A stretch of 8,794 nucleotides of DNA from Anaerocolumna sp. (GCA_029256035.1 JAQSYR010000086.1:1-8794), one strand, 5' to 3'; positions 1 through 6,473 are shown, counted from the stretch's first letter. Notes: a model not told the origin generated them from the sequence alone. Program-made: numbers and translations.

Positions 1-486
1 CCGCCAAGAACCAAAATAGGATAAAGCGCCACCAATTGCAGTTGCTGTAGCACTACCTAAAAACATAAGTCCCATAACTTTTCCAAGTGCTTTCTGTCTA
101 TTATTAGTATCAAAACTTTGACCAACCAGTGCCATTGTTACTGGAAAAATTCCTGCACCAAATGCACCATTCATCGCCCTAAAAAATATGAGTGATGGTA
201 AATTAAATGAAAATGCACCTAAAATACTGAAAATTGAAGTACCCATTGCAGCAATATTAATTATCTTTACCTTACCAAATCTGTCTGATAATGGGCCAAA
301 AATCAATGTAAATACGCCAAATGAAAGCATATATGCAGTAACAGAAATTGCTGCAGTGCTAATAGATATATTTAATTCCTTTGAAATGTTAATGATTAAT
401 GGAGCGGCGGCATAATTATCACCGTTTGCAAGAAATGCCATAAGTCCCAAAATTAATATTAATGAGTTTTTGTTTTTACTGTCCAT
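1..486 (-). CDS. MFS transporter, N-terminal part (gene runs off the window)
   Basis: Codes for the first 162 residues of a major facilitator superfamily transporter, probably a proton-driven drug or metabolite exporter in the cytoplasmic membrane. Helix 1 spans about residues 9-30. The MFS signature loop between helices 2 and 3 is at 64-74 (GPLSDRFGKVK). The helix 4 motif with Arg103 (RAMNGAFGAG) is present. A glycine-rich helix 5 antiporter-type motif (GSATATAIGGAL, about 144-155) ends in the usual Trp-Arg at the window edge. These features favour the DHA-type drug:H+ antiporters; the substrate cannot be told. The ATG at 484-486 has an AGGAG site six bases upstream. The gene has its own promoter, separate from the operon to its right. 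No frameshift is seen. Family is confident, specificity unknown. Confidence 0.9.
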   Translation of the reverse strand, partial: MDSKNKNSLILILGLMAFLANGDNYAAAPLIINISKELNISISTAAISVTAYMLSFGVFTLIFGPLSDRFGKVKIINIAAMGTSIFSILGAFSFNLPSLIFFRAMNGAFGAGIFPVTMALVGQSFDTNNRQKALGKVMGLMFLGSATATAIGGALSYFGSWR

Positions 487-510
487 TTATATCTCCTTTT
501 ATTTTTACAT

Positions 511-561
511 CATCATATCGATATTCTTCGATGTGTATCTCATTATATTCATCATATCGAT
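511..561. promoter_or_regulatory. Probable repressor operator: repeated CATCATATCGAT and an ATCGA/TCGAT inverted repeat
   Basis: CATCATATCGAT occurs at 511-522 and again at 550-561, 39 bp apart (close to four helical turns). The second copy sits between the -35 and -10 boxes of the MFS promoter. The first copy is part of an inverted repeat, ATCGA (517-521) and TCGAT (528-532), separated by 6 bp. Short ATCGA-type inverted repeats over promoters resemble sites bound by ArsR/SmtB-type repressors. That assignment is inference, and no ArsR gene is in the window. Confidence 0.55.
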
Positions 562-570
562 GTTTGTCAA
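542..570 (-). promoter_or_regulatory. Consensus sigma-A promoter of the MFS gene
   Basis: On the minus strand, TTGACA (565-570) is followed after exactly 17 bases by TATAAT (542-547). Both hexamers are perfect consensus. Transcription would start near 535, leaving a leader of about 50 bases before the MFS start codon. A promoter this strong for an exporter usually implies tight repression, and the repeats around it fit that. Confidence 0.85.
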
Positions 571-634
571 TATGTAATAAAAGAAAATGTTTTTTTGGGC
601 TAAATACATGTATTCAATTATTAGCTCTTTTATA

Positions 635-1513
635 TTATCCTAAATTCGATGTCACACTCTCCATATTCCTAAGCAATAAAATTAAGCAATAACAGATAAC
701 TATGCTAAATACAGGAAACATAATGATTTCAAGAATACTCATCTTTACTCCTGCAATATATTGACTGATAATCATTGCAGATAATGCTGCTCCCATAGTA
801 AAACCTTTCATTATTATAACAGATGATATAAGGTACCCATATGGTTTTCTTTTTATAAGTAAAATTCCAGACAACAATGCAATTGGTACAATAAATCCCA
901 AATCCATCCCTTGAATTACAAGTGTGGTATAATGCTCTAATCCGGCAGGTACTACATTATCTTTGATCGAAGGTAAAATCTTTCCAATCCAAAGTAAACA
1001 TAAAGCAATTGCAAAAAATATTTGAAACCCACCCAGAAACTTTACTGGTAACTTTTTACTGAAAGCCTGGTCTAACGTATTTATTTCAAAAGACATCATA
1101 GATAATGTAAATGCAAAAAAGCTTGCTGACATAAGAACAACATAGATTAGAAACATGGGATTATACATCCACAAAAATACATAGGATATATAGGTATATA
1201 AAAAATAGCCTAAAGTTCCTGTTAGCAGCAATCGACCCTTTAAGGAATCTTTTAAAGAAAAATACAATGCCAGCGCTAAAAGTGGAATTCCTAAAACAAT
1301 TGTAATAATATCCTGAGCCTTTCCCTGAGCAACTACGGATATGGAATCATTACGATATAATCCCTTTCCATAAATTTCAATAATTTCACCACGAAAGGAC
1401 TGGATTTCATAAACACCATTTCCATTATTATAGAATATTCCAATGATGGCTGCAAAGAACGAGAATACAATAATACAAATTACAAGAGTTGTAATTGATT
1501 TTTTATTTTTCAT
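635..1513 (-). CDS. Eight-helix membrane protein of unknown family
   Basis: A 292-residue integral membrane protein that I cannot assign to a named family. Hydrophobic segments are at about residues 7-27, 68-87, 95-117, 119-141, 158-180, 201-221, 226-250 and 258-281, which suggests eight helices. Between helices 1 and 2 is a polar, probably extracytoplasmic loop (about 28-67) containing GLYRNDS followed by QGKAQD, then a helix starting IITIVLGIPLL; this looks like the conserved signature of the family. No ATP-binding, heme or catalytic motif is evident. It is the last gene of the TetR/FMN-binding/flavodoxin operon, starting 20 bp after the flavodoxin stop. The ATG at 1511-1513 is preceded by GGGGGT, a weak site. 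A role in membrane redox or transport together with its flavoprotein neighbours is a guess from context. Confidence 0.75.
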   Translation of the reverse strand: MKNKKSITTLVICIIVFSFFAAIIGIFYNNGNGVYEIQSFRGEIIEIYGKGLYRNDSISVVAQGKAQDIITIVLGIPLLALALYFSLKDSLKGRLLLTGTLGYFLYTYISYVFLWMYNPMFLIYVVLMSASFFAFTLSMMSFEINTLDQAFSKKLPVKFLGGFQIFFAIALCLLWIGKILPSIKDNVVPAGLEHYTTLVIQGMDLGFIVPIALLSGILLIKRKPYGYLISSVIIMKGFTMGAALSAMIISQYIAGVKMSILEIIMFPVFSIVICYCLILLLRNMESVTSNLG

Positions 1514-1533
1514 AATATACCCCCAAAGGATTT

Positions 1534-2010
1534 CTAGCTGTTCATGGCTTGTGCGAATCTCTGAATATTTTCTGTTAATAGGTTGGTCTTACTTGAAGTT
1601 ACTTTTGAAATTTTCTTTACAATAAATTTTTCAATAAAATTCATTTTTTCAAAATTAAATTCGCCTCCAAAATAATCCCTTGCAATAGCAACTTTAACTA
1701 GCTCGGCATTATAGTTTTGGGTTAATTCTGTTTCTACTGCATCTCCTTCTTGCATTCCACAAATAAATAACCCAATATTTTTATCCTTTAAATCCTCTAA
1801 ATTCTTTGTGCAAAATTCTGTTACTTCCTTCTGTATTCTACCCGCATAGATTGACCCACCAATAATGATTGTGTCATATTCAGAAATAGTAATGTTTGTG
1901 CCATTTTTTAAGTCCTGTAAATCCACTTTCCCATGTAGTTCTTTCGCTAACCTATCTACACATTTCTTAGTAAAACCATACTTACTTCCATAAACAATGA
2001 TTGTATTCAT
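1534..2010 (-). CDS. Flavodoxin-domain protein, HemG-like
   Basis: A 158-residue soluble flavodoxin-fold protein that should bind FMN non-covalently and carry electrons in the cytoplasm. The beta1-loop phosphate-binding segment is at residues 7-17 (YGSKYGFTKKC). The second flavin loop is around 48-58 (IIIGGSIYAGR), and LFICGM (81-86) begins the next strand. The pattern and the C-terminal DYFGGEFNF...MNFIEKFIVKKISK segment match the HemG-like flavodoxins often annotated as menaquinone-dependent protoporphyrinogen oxidase. In a clostridium lacking other heme genes, a generic electron-carrier role is safer than heme synthesis. It looks full length. Its ATG overlaps the stop of the FMN-binding gene (ATGA, 2007-2010), and the GGAGGG ribosome binding site lies inside that gene's last codons, so translation is probably coupled. 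Confidence 0.85.
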   Translation of the reverse strand: MNTIIVYGSKYGFTKKCVDRLAKELHGKVDLQDLKNGTNITISEYDTIIIGGSIYAGRIQKEVTEFCTKNLEDLKDKNIGLFICGMQEGDAVETELTQNYNAELVKVAIARDYFGGEFNFEKMNFIEKFIVKKISKVTSSKTNLLTENIQRFAQAMNS

Positions 2011-2366
2011 TTAAAACCCTCCACTTTATTATTCGCCTGTGATATGGTATCAACTGTAGTATTCTGTGTTGTAATAACTTTTTGGAATAGCTCCTCACTT
2101 ACCCCTTGGACTACAAAAGTTACATCTTTTTCTACCTCTATTTCTGTTATTTTTTGATCTTTAACTAATATTTTAAGTCGATTTGACCATCTACCATCCT
2201 TATATTCTCCATAATAGGTTCCATTACTTAGATTAGACGTCTGAATTCCGTTTATTTCTAAGTCACTGTACTTCTTTATGCCTCGTGTTAAATAAAAAAC
2301 TCCACTTAACGACACAAGTATAAATATAACAACTACTACTAAAAAAACTTTTAATAAAGTCTTCAT
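2007..2366 (-). CDS. Membrane-anchored FMN-binding-domain protein, C-terminus apparently lost
   Basis: A 119-residue protein with an N-terminal membrane anchor (about residues 4-26) followed by an FMN_bind-type domain outside the membrane. The domain is recognisable from NGTYYGEYKDGRWSNRLKILVKDQKITEIEVEKDV through ELFQKVITTQNTTVD. In this family the segment after the V-D pair normally reads SGAT-x-(T/S)-S, and its threonine receives FMN by a phosphoester bond added by ApbE. Here it reads VDTISQANNKVEGFK and stops, so the attachment motif and roughly 15-20 following residues are missing. This looks like an internal deletion joining the domain to its own tail near 2037-2042. The protein may therefore be non-functional as a flavoprotein. 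The start at 2364-2366 has an AAGGAGAG site lying within the TetR coding region. It is the second gene of the operon. Confidence 0.75.
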   Translation of the reverse strand: MKTLLKVFLVVVVIFILVSLSGVFYLTRGIKKYSDLEINGIQTSNLSNGTYYGEYKDGRWSNRLKILVKDQKITEIEVEKDVTFVVQGVSEELFQKVITTQNTTVDTISQANNKVEGFK

Positions 2367-2955
2367 ACAATTTCTCTCCTTTAATAAGTTTTATTTGCAA
2401 TTCTAAACACAATATCGTTTGTATAAAACTCTTTGTAATTAATCCTAAGGTTGAAACAGCAATCATTTGTGAAGTCATTTCTAATGTATCCTCACTTACC
2501 TCCTGCCCTGTATACATTTCATTCAAACACTGATAAAGTGCTGCTAATGCTGGTTTTTCTTTGGAAGCACCTTTGAATAACGAAGCCGTATGTTTAAGTG
2601 CCAAATCTGAATTATTTAATTGGGCGGCCATAAATTCTTCCGGCATAGCAAGGGCAGCTTTAATATAATTTTTTGTCATCAGTTTCAGTCTCTCTTTTGG
2701 AGTTTGCTGTTCTACTTCTGCTGAAGAAACTGCTGAAATTATTTTTTTATACCCTCTTTGCATTACTTGGTTAACAATTTCCTCCTTATCCTTAAAGTAA
2801 TGGTATATTATAGAAGGGGAATATTCTATTTCGCTGGCAATTTTACGGATAGACAATTTATCAAGGCCTTCCATGGTAATAATTTCACTTGCTGTAGATA
2901 GAATAAGTTCCTTCATTTCTTCTATTTCTCTTTCTCTTCTTTTTTCTACTGCCAT
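2263..2955 (-). CDS. TetR/AcrR-family transcriptional regulator with an aberrant C-terminus
   Basis: A 230-residue TetR-family repressor, first gene of the operon. The DNA-binding domain covers about residues 12-60, with the helix-turn-helix at 35-54 (SIRKIASEIEYSPSIIYHYF), a textbook TetR pattern. The rest is the ligand-binding and dimer domain. Family members end near residue 190-200. Here, after GLITKSFIQ (about 171-179), the sequence stops resembling the family and the frame continues 104 bp into the FMN-binding gene, reading it out of frame (last 34 residues, Cys- and Ser-rich, unlike any TetR end). Either a small deletion near 2405-2420 removed the true end and stop, or the original stop mutated. 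The ATG at 2953-2955 has an AAGGAAG site 4 bases upstream. It probably represses its own operon through the palindrome at 3074-3106. Confidence 0.85.
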   Translation of the reverse strand: MAVEKRREREIEEMKELILSTASEIITMEGLDKLSIRKIASEIEYSPSIIYHYFKDKEEIVNQVMQRGYKKIISAVSSAEVEQQTPKERLKLMTKNYIKAALAMPEEFMAAQLNNSDLALKHTASLFKGASKEKPALAALYQCLNEMYTGQEVSEDTLEMTSQMIAVSTLGLITKSFIQTILCLELQIKLIKGEKLYEDFIKSFFSSSCYIYTCVVKWSFLFNTRHKEVQ

Positions 2956-3073
2956 GTTTCTTCCTTTCTGTATATATAATCCCCTAGATAATTACTAAAC
3001 TAAATTATTGTATTTATCTAACATGCAATTAACACAATTTCTAAACTGAATCTTTTCATATAAGTTTATATTG

Positions 3074-3106
3074 TTGAACACTGTTCTATTATAGAACACT
3101 GTCCAA
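3074..3106. promoter_or_regulatory. Likely TetR operator, 33-bp imperfect palindrome
   Basis: Two 16-bp arms around position 3090 match at 14 of 16 positions. The core TGTTCTATTATAGAACA (3082-3098) is perfect. Each arm also carries GAACACTGT as a direct repeat (3076-3084 and 3094-3102, 18 bp apart), and GAACACTGTTC (3076-3086) is itself a palindrome. The site covers about +1 to +30 of the operon promoter, ideal for repression. The size and symmetry fit a TetR dimer or pair of dimers. Binding by the adjacent TetR is inferred from position. Confidence 0.7.
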
Positions 3107-3110
3107 TTAA

Positions 3111-3139
3111 AAAATACCACATTACCATAGAATTGTCAA
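3111..3139 (-). promoter_or_regulatory. Promoter of the TetR/FMN-binding/flavodoxin/membrane-protein operon
   Basis: On the minus strand, TTGACA (3134-3139) is separated by 17 bases from TATTTT (3111-3116), which is preceded by TGG and so reads as an extended -10. The start would fall near 3104, inside the palindromic operator. A TATAAT also sits inside the palindrome (3088-3093) but has no good -35. The leader to the TetR start codon is about 150 bases and AT-rich; I see no riboswitch in it. Confidence 0.65.
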
Positions 3140-3179
3140 TTAGTAATAATATAACTAAACTAAAATAATATTTAAAATT

Positions 3180-3218
3180 AAAAAATCACTTTAGACAGTC
3201 TACGTACTAAAGTGATTT
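3180..3218 (-). terminator. Rho-independent terminator after the LURP-one-related gene
   Basis: Read on the minus strand, the arm AAATCACTTTAG (complement of 3207-3218) pairs perfectly over 12 bp with CTAAAGTGATTT (complement of 3183-3194). The loop is 12 bases, and six T follow directly (complement of 3180-3185). It ends the transcript of the second TetR and the LURP-one-related gene about 100 bp past the stop codon, separating it from the operon to the left. Confidence 0.85.
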
Positions 3219-3241
3219 AACTTTTCCTTTATATGTTATGT

Positions 3242-3301
3242 GGTATTAATTAGAGTATTAATTTAGGTATTAATTTAAGTATTAATTTATGTATTTATTT
3301 A
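3242..3301. repeat. Five tandem copies of a 12-bp unit (GTATTAATTTA type)
   Basis: Units at 3242-3253, 3254-3265, 3266-3277, 3278-3289 and 3290-3301 follow the pattern (G/A)GTATTAATTTA with one to three changes in the outer copies. The array lies between the stop codon at 3318-3320 and the terminator stem, so it is transcribed as 3' untranslated RNA. Copy number of such an AT-rich array is likely to vary. No function is evident. Confidence 0.85.
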
Positions 3302-3317
3302 GGTAAAATTTTGTTCT

Positions 3318-3806
3318 TTAATTTGCTGCAGCAGCTGAATTTGCTGCTAAAACACAATCAATTGCCAGCACTACCGCTAGCGTAATTACTTCATCTACTA
3401 AATCCGTTATTTCAATCTCATAAGTATCTCCCCAAGATAACCAACGTTTACTTATAATGGCTATCTGGGATCCGTCAGAATTCAGCAGTTGATAATTATG
3501 AGCTCCAAAATCTCCATTCACTTGCCAGCCAAGCTTTGAGATTGAATATTTTTGCCTTAGAAATGTAAATTGTTTCACAATTTCTGCAACTTCAATTTCA
3601 TCTTTATATACATAAAATCTAGGAAGAATACTAAAGGCTTTTTGCTTAATAAAAGCAACTTCATTTCCAAAATTATCTTTCACATGTAACTGCTTTGCCA
3701 AAGAAAAAACCTTACCTTCAACATAATATCTACTATCCCCATTTTCATCCAAAACTGAGAATTTATCTCCCCAGGAAAAAACTTTTTGTTTAATATATAA
3801 TTTCAT
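3318..3806 (-). CDS. LURP-one-related (tubby C2-like) family protein
   Basis: A 162-residue cytosolic protein of the LURP-one-related/YxjI-type family, related to the tubby C-terminal domain: a closed beta barrel around a hydrophobic C-terminal helix. Visible marks are the opening KLYIKQKVFSWGDKFSVLDENG, the repeated strand-turn pattern (YYVEGKVFSLAKQLHVKDNFGNEVAFIKQK), SKRWLSWGDTYEIEI at about 118-132, and the hydrophobic helix (about 134-156) ending in an Ala-rich tail. Length is normal for the family. The bacterial members have no established function; a structural or membrane-lipid-sensing role is often suggested. The ATG at 3804-3806 has a very strong GGGGAGGT site. It follows the second TetR gene by 35 bp with no separate promoter seen, so the two are probably co-transcribed. 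Confidence 0.85.
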   Translation of the reverse strand: MKLYIKQKVFSWGDKFSVLDENGDSRYYVEGKVFSLAKQLHVKDNFGNEVAFIKQKAFSILPRFYVYKDEIEVAEIVKQFTFLRQKYSISKLGWQVNGDFGAHNYQLLNSDGSQIAIISKRWLSWGDTYEIEITDLVDEVITLAVVLAIDCVLAANSAAAAN

Positions 3807-3841
3807 TAAATTTACCTCCCCGAATTCTTATCTATCTATAA

Positions 3842-4420
3842 CTAATTTACAAGAGTCATAAGAAATAATTGAATAAAAAATTTAAGTTTTTCCACGATGT
3901 CATAACTACCATTTCGTTTTGCCCAGTCAGAACTGTAACCTCGGATTAAAACCATTATCATTCGGGTAATTTCTAAAGGGGTATCATTTAGTTTGAATTG
4001 TCCTTTCGCCTCACCTCTTTCTATTATATGAAGCAATATTTTAAATATGGCTCTTCCTTCGTCTAAATAGGCATGATTATTTTTGTTAAAAGGTGCAATA
4101 CTGATATAACGGCAAGTTTCAACTCCGTTCCCTACAATATAGTTTCCATACTCTATGCAAAAAGTCACTAAATTGTCTGGCTCATAATCAGTTAATTTAT
4201 TAGTTGCTACTTCATTAAAGTAATTATCTATGTCTGAAAATAAAATCCAAGCGATGTCACCTTTTTCGGGAAAATAATGATAGAAAGTTCCTGTTGATAT
4301 ACCTAAATTACTGCAGATATCTCTTACTGTAAGATTTGAATATCCTTCCTTTGAAACGAGTTCCCTAATTTTAGCAAAGAGTTCTTGTTTGCGAGCTAAA
4401 AATTTAATTTGAGGATTCAT
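3842..4420 (-). CDS. TetR/AcrR-family transcriptional regulator
   Basis: A 192-residue TetR-family regulator of normal length. The DNA-binding domain occupies about residues 10-55. The helix-turn-helix is at 30-50 (LTVRDICSNLGISTGTFYHYF), followed by PEKGDIAW leading into helix 4. The remaining 135 or so residues form the ligand-binding and dimerisation domain, which is too variable to name an inducer. The ATG at 4418-4420 has an AAGGAGAG site about 6 bases upstream. An extended -10 promoter lies just before it. It heads a two-gene unit with the LURP-one-related protein, the natural candidate target, and lies downstream of the reductase gene on the same strand, which it could also control. 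It looks intact, unlike the TetR at 2263-2955. Confidence 0.9.
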   Translation of the reverse strand: MNPQIKFLARKQELFAKIRELVSKEGYSNLTVRDICSNLGISTGTFYHYFPEKGDIAWILFSDIDNYFNEVATNKLTDYEPDNLVTFCIEYGNYIVGNGVETCRYISIAPFNKNNHAYLDEGRAIFKILLHIIERGEAKGQFKLNDTPLEITRMIMVLIRGYSSDWAKRNGSYDIVEKLKFFIQLFLMTLVN

Positions 4421-4466
4421 TAAACTCTCCTTTTTCTATGTGGGAATATTTAAAATAATTACTTCT

Positions 4467-4494
4467 ATCATACCAGTTTTTTCAATAAATGCAA
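4467..4494 (-). promoter_or_regulatory. Putative extended -10 promoter of the second TetR gene
   Basis: On the minus strand, TGG-TATGAT (-10 at 4467-4472) carries the extended -10 TG. TTGCAT (4489-4494) stands 16 bases further upstream as a weak -35. It gives a leader of about 40 bases. No clear inverted-repeat operator is visible in the short space to the gene. Confidence 0.5.
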
Positions 4495-4495
4495 G

Positions 4496-4536
4496 AGAAG
4501 AGGGGCTATCAAAGCACCCTCTTCTTATATTTTTTT
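4496..4536. terminator. Strong hairpin between the reductase and the second TetR; best T-tract on the plus strand
   Basis: AGAAGAGGG (4496-4504) pairs with CCCTCTTCT (4517-4525). Beyond a bulged A (4516), GCT (4505-4507) pairs with AGC (4513-4515), with a 5-base loop. It lies 31 bp past the stop of the reductase gene and is the likely end of that transcript. Read in the reductase direction, however, it is followed only by CTTGCATTTATT. The run of seven T (4530-4536) follows the stem on the plus strand, so it should work at least as well for transcripts coming from the left. Confidence 0.65.
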
Positions 4537-4556
4537 ATCGGAAATTCTTAATCTTA

Positions 4557-6452
4557 CTATCTAACAAAGTTAGAAGCACTTGTTCCAGCAATACGGCCAA
4601 ATACAACAGTATCCGTAAGTGCATTTCCACCTAAACGATTTGTTCCGTGAATTCCACCAGTTACTTCACCAGCAGCAAATACACCTGGAATTACATTACC
4701 ATTTGTATCAATTACCTCTGCATTTTCATTAATTTGAATACCACCCATAGTATGATGTACGGTAGGTACACGAGATGCTGCATAGAATGGACCATCGTTA
4801 ATACCATTGTTTACTCCGTCTGTATCTGTAAATAAAGTTCTTCCAAATGCATCTGTCTGACCTTCCAGATCTCCACCTTTGCAGTAACGGTTATAATCTT
4901 CAACACTTGCAATTAAGTTTTCTACTGGAACATTCATTAATTTAGCTAATTCTTCTAAGGTGTCAGCTTTCAAAGCACGACCAGAAGCAACCAAATCTGC
5001 AATACTTTCACCAAAGTTATTTAATTCATTTCCTTCTGGATAAGTATCGCTATCCATAACAATATACATTGTTGTTTCTGGTTGTGCAAATAAAGCAAGT
5101 GTCATTTCGTCACGACGTCCACCTTCATTAACAAAACGGTTACCTTCTAAATTAATAAAGATACGGCTCTCTACTGCATGCTCAATATTACCGGAAAGGC
5201 TGCCTGTTTCTGGATCACCTAAAGGTAATAATTGAATATTTCCCATTTGTACTAAATTTGCACCAATTGCTTCTGCCATTAACATACCATCTCCGGTAAT
5301 ACCACTTGTGTTAGTACTTGGAATAGTTTCATCAAGTGTAGGCCATTTTTTTGTAATTTCATTATATTTTACACGCATTTCAACGTTTTGTCCAAATCCA
5401 CCTGTAGCAATAACTACACCATTATTTGCTTTCGCTGTTACAGTATTACCTGTTTTTCCAGTACATTTTACTCCGGTAACAACACCGTCTTCTACGATTA
5501 ATTCATCTGCTTTTGTATCATAAACCATAGTAATTCCAGTACTGGAATCTAAATAACTCTGATATGTTTTAAAGAATCCAGTACCTTCTGGTTCTACTGG
5601 TTTGTGAGCACGTGGCCACATACCACCTGTTACGGTAAATACACCATCTTTAAATTCCATACCAAGACTCTTTAACCATTCTACACCTGACCAAGCATTC
5701 TCAACTAGGGTACGAACTAATACAGGATCTCCTGCTTTGTCTCCGCCATCAAATGTCTGATTATAGTGATTTTCAACACTGTCTTTATTGGCAATTGCAG
5801 TTTCGCTGCCATCATCTACTGCATTAAGAGCACCACCGGCAAGGATTGTGTTACCACCCATTTTACTTGATTTTTCAATTACTATTACTGTTTTGCCCGC
5901 TTGATTTGCAGTTACAGCCGCTGCCATACCAGCACCACCTGCACCAATTACTACAACATCTGCTGTAAGATCTAAATCTTCTTCTTTTTCAACTACTTTC
6001 TTAATTGCTAATAGTTCATTGATTCCTTCTTCACTAAGTCCAGCTTGTTTTAAACAATCTGTTACGCCTTCAATCATTGCATTACTTGTAAGTGTTGCAC
6101 CTGATACAACATCTACGCCAAGACCTTGGATTTCAAGGATTTCGTCTTTTATTAAGTCAACTACAGGTTCACCAACACCAGGAGTCTCTTGATGTTCTAC
6201 CTGTATATCTGTAATTTCTGTTTCTGAAACAGTAACTGTTACTGTCATTTCATGCATACCCGTAACTGTAGCAGAATAAGTTCCTGCCTTAAAAGTTGTA
6301 GTGCCACTCTCTGTTGCTGCTTCACTTGTTGCTACTGTAGTATCTGTTGCATCCTTCTTAGCACATCCCGCTAAAGATGAAACTGCAAGTACAGCCATTA
6401 AACCAAACGCCATAATTGCTTTTCCTGATTTTTTCATAAAATATCTTTTCAT
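4557..6452 (-). CDS. Lipoprotein flavin reductase: FMN-binding plus fumarate-reductase-like FAD domain
   Basis: A 631-residue surface lipoprotein. A positively charged start and hydrophobic stretch end in lipobox LAGC (lipid on Cys30), then a Ser/Thr-rich linker. The FMN_bind domain (about 54-138) carries D-V-V-S-G-A-T, with Thr120 the expected site of covalent FMN attachment by ApbE. From about 162 comes a fumarate-reductase/flavocytochrome-c-like FAD domain: GAGGAG at 170-175, RRD at 446-448 (catalytic-arginine region), HHTMGG at 566-571, and NRLGGNA at 605-611 with the carboxylate-binding Arg606. Where fumarate reductases have IQxHPT, this protein has IQLLPLG, so the acceptor is probably not fumarate; urocanate-type or other unsaturated acids are possible. 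I chose the ATG at 6450-6452 because GGAGG and the signal peptide start there; an in-frame ATG at 6497 adds 15 polar residues with no good site. No heme motif is present. Confidence 0.88.
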   Translation of the reverse strand: MKRYFMKKSGKAIMAFGLMAVLAVSSLAGCAKKDATDTTVATSEAATESGTTTFKAGTYSATVTGMHEMTVTVTVSETEITDIQVEHQETPGVGEPVVDLIKDEILEIQGLGVDVVSGATLTSNAMIEGVTDCLKQAGLSEEGINELLAIKKVVEKEEDLDLTADVVVIGAGGAGMAAAVTANQAGKTVIVIEKSSKMGGNTILAGGALNAVDDGSETAIANKDSVENHYNQTFDGGDKAGDPVLVRTLVENAWSGVEWLKSLGMEFKDGVFTVTGGMWPRAHKPVEPEGTGFFKTYQSYLDSSTGITMVYDTKADELIVEDGVVTGVKCTGKTGNTVTAKANNGVVIATGGFGQNVEMRVKYNEITKKWPTLDETIPSTNTSGITGDGMLMAEAIGANLVQMGNIQLLPLGDPETGSLSGNIEHAVESRIFINLEGNRFVNEGGRRDEMTLALFAQPETTMYIVMDSDTYPEGNELNNFGESIADLVASGRALKADTLEELAKLMNVPVENLIASVEDYNRYCKGGDLEGQTDAFGRTLFTDTDGVNNGINDGPFYAASRVPTVHHTMGGIQINENAEVIDTNGNVIPGVFAAGEVTGGIHGTNRLGGNALTDTVVFGRIAGTSASNFVR

Positions 6453-6455
6453 AAT

Positions 6456-6473
6456 ACCTCCATTACCTCCATT
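6456..6473 (-). repeat. 9-bp tandem duplication carrying the reductase ribosome binding site
   Basis: On the plus strand ACCTCCATT occurs at 6456-6464 and again at 6465-6473. On the coding strand this gives two GGAGGT sites, one about 4 bases and the other about 13 bases before the ATG at 6452. The near copy is closer than ideal and the far one further than ideal. Confidence 0.8.

Noticed and set aside
597..635. Hairpin after the eight-helix membrane protein as its terminator
   Set aside because: The outer stem pairs only about six bases with a mismatch and a long loop, and on the minus strand it is followed by A rather than T. The perfect AATACATGTATT (603-614) inside it is too short to judge.
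462..692. Plus-strand open frame between the MFS gene and the membrane protein gene
   Set aside because: It reads antisense through coding sequence and the MFS promoter, has no ribosome binding site and gives low-complexity Ser/Tyr/Cys-rich sequence.
4440..4634. Plus-strand open frame over the hairpin after the reductase
   Set aside because: It spans the terminator stem and the antisense of the reductase end, with no ribosome binding site.
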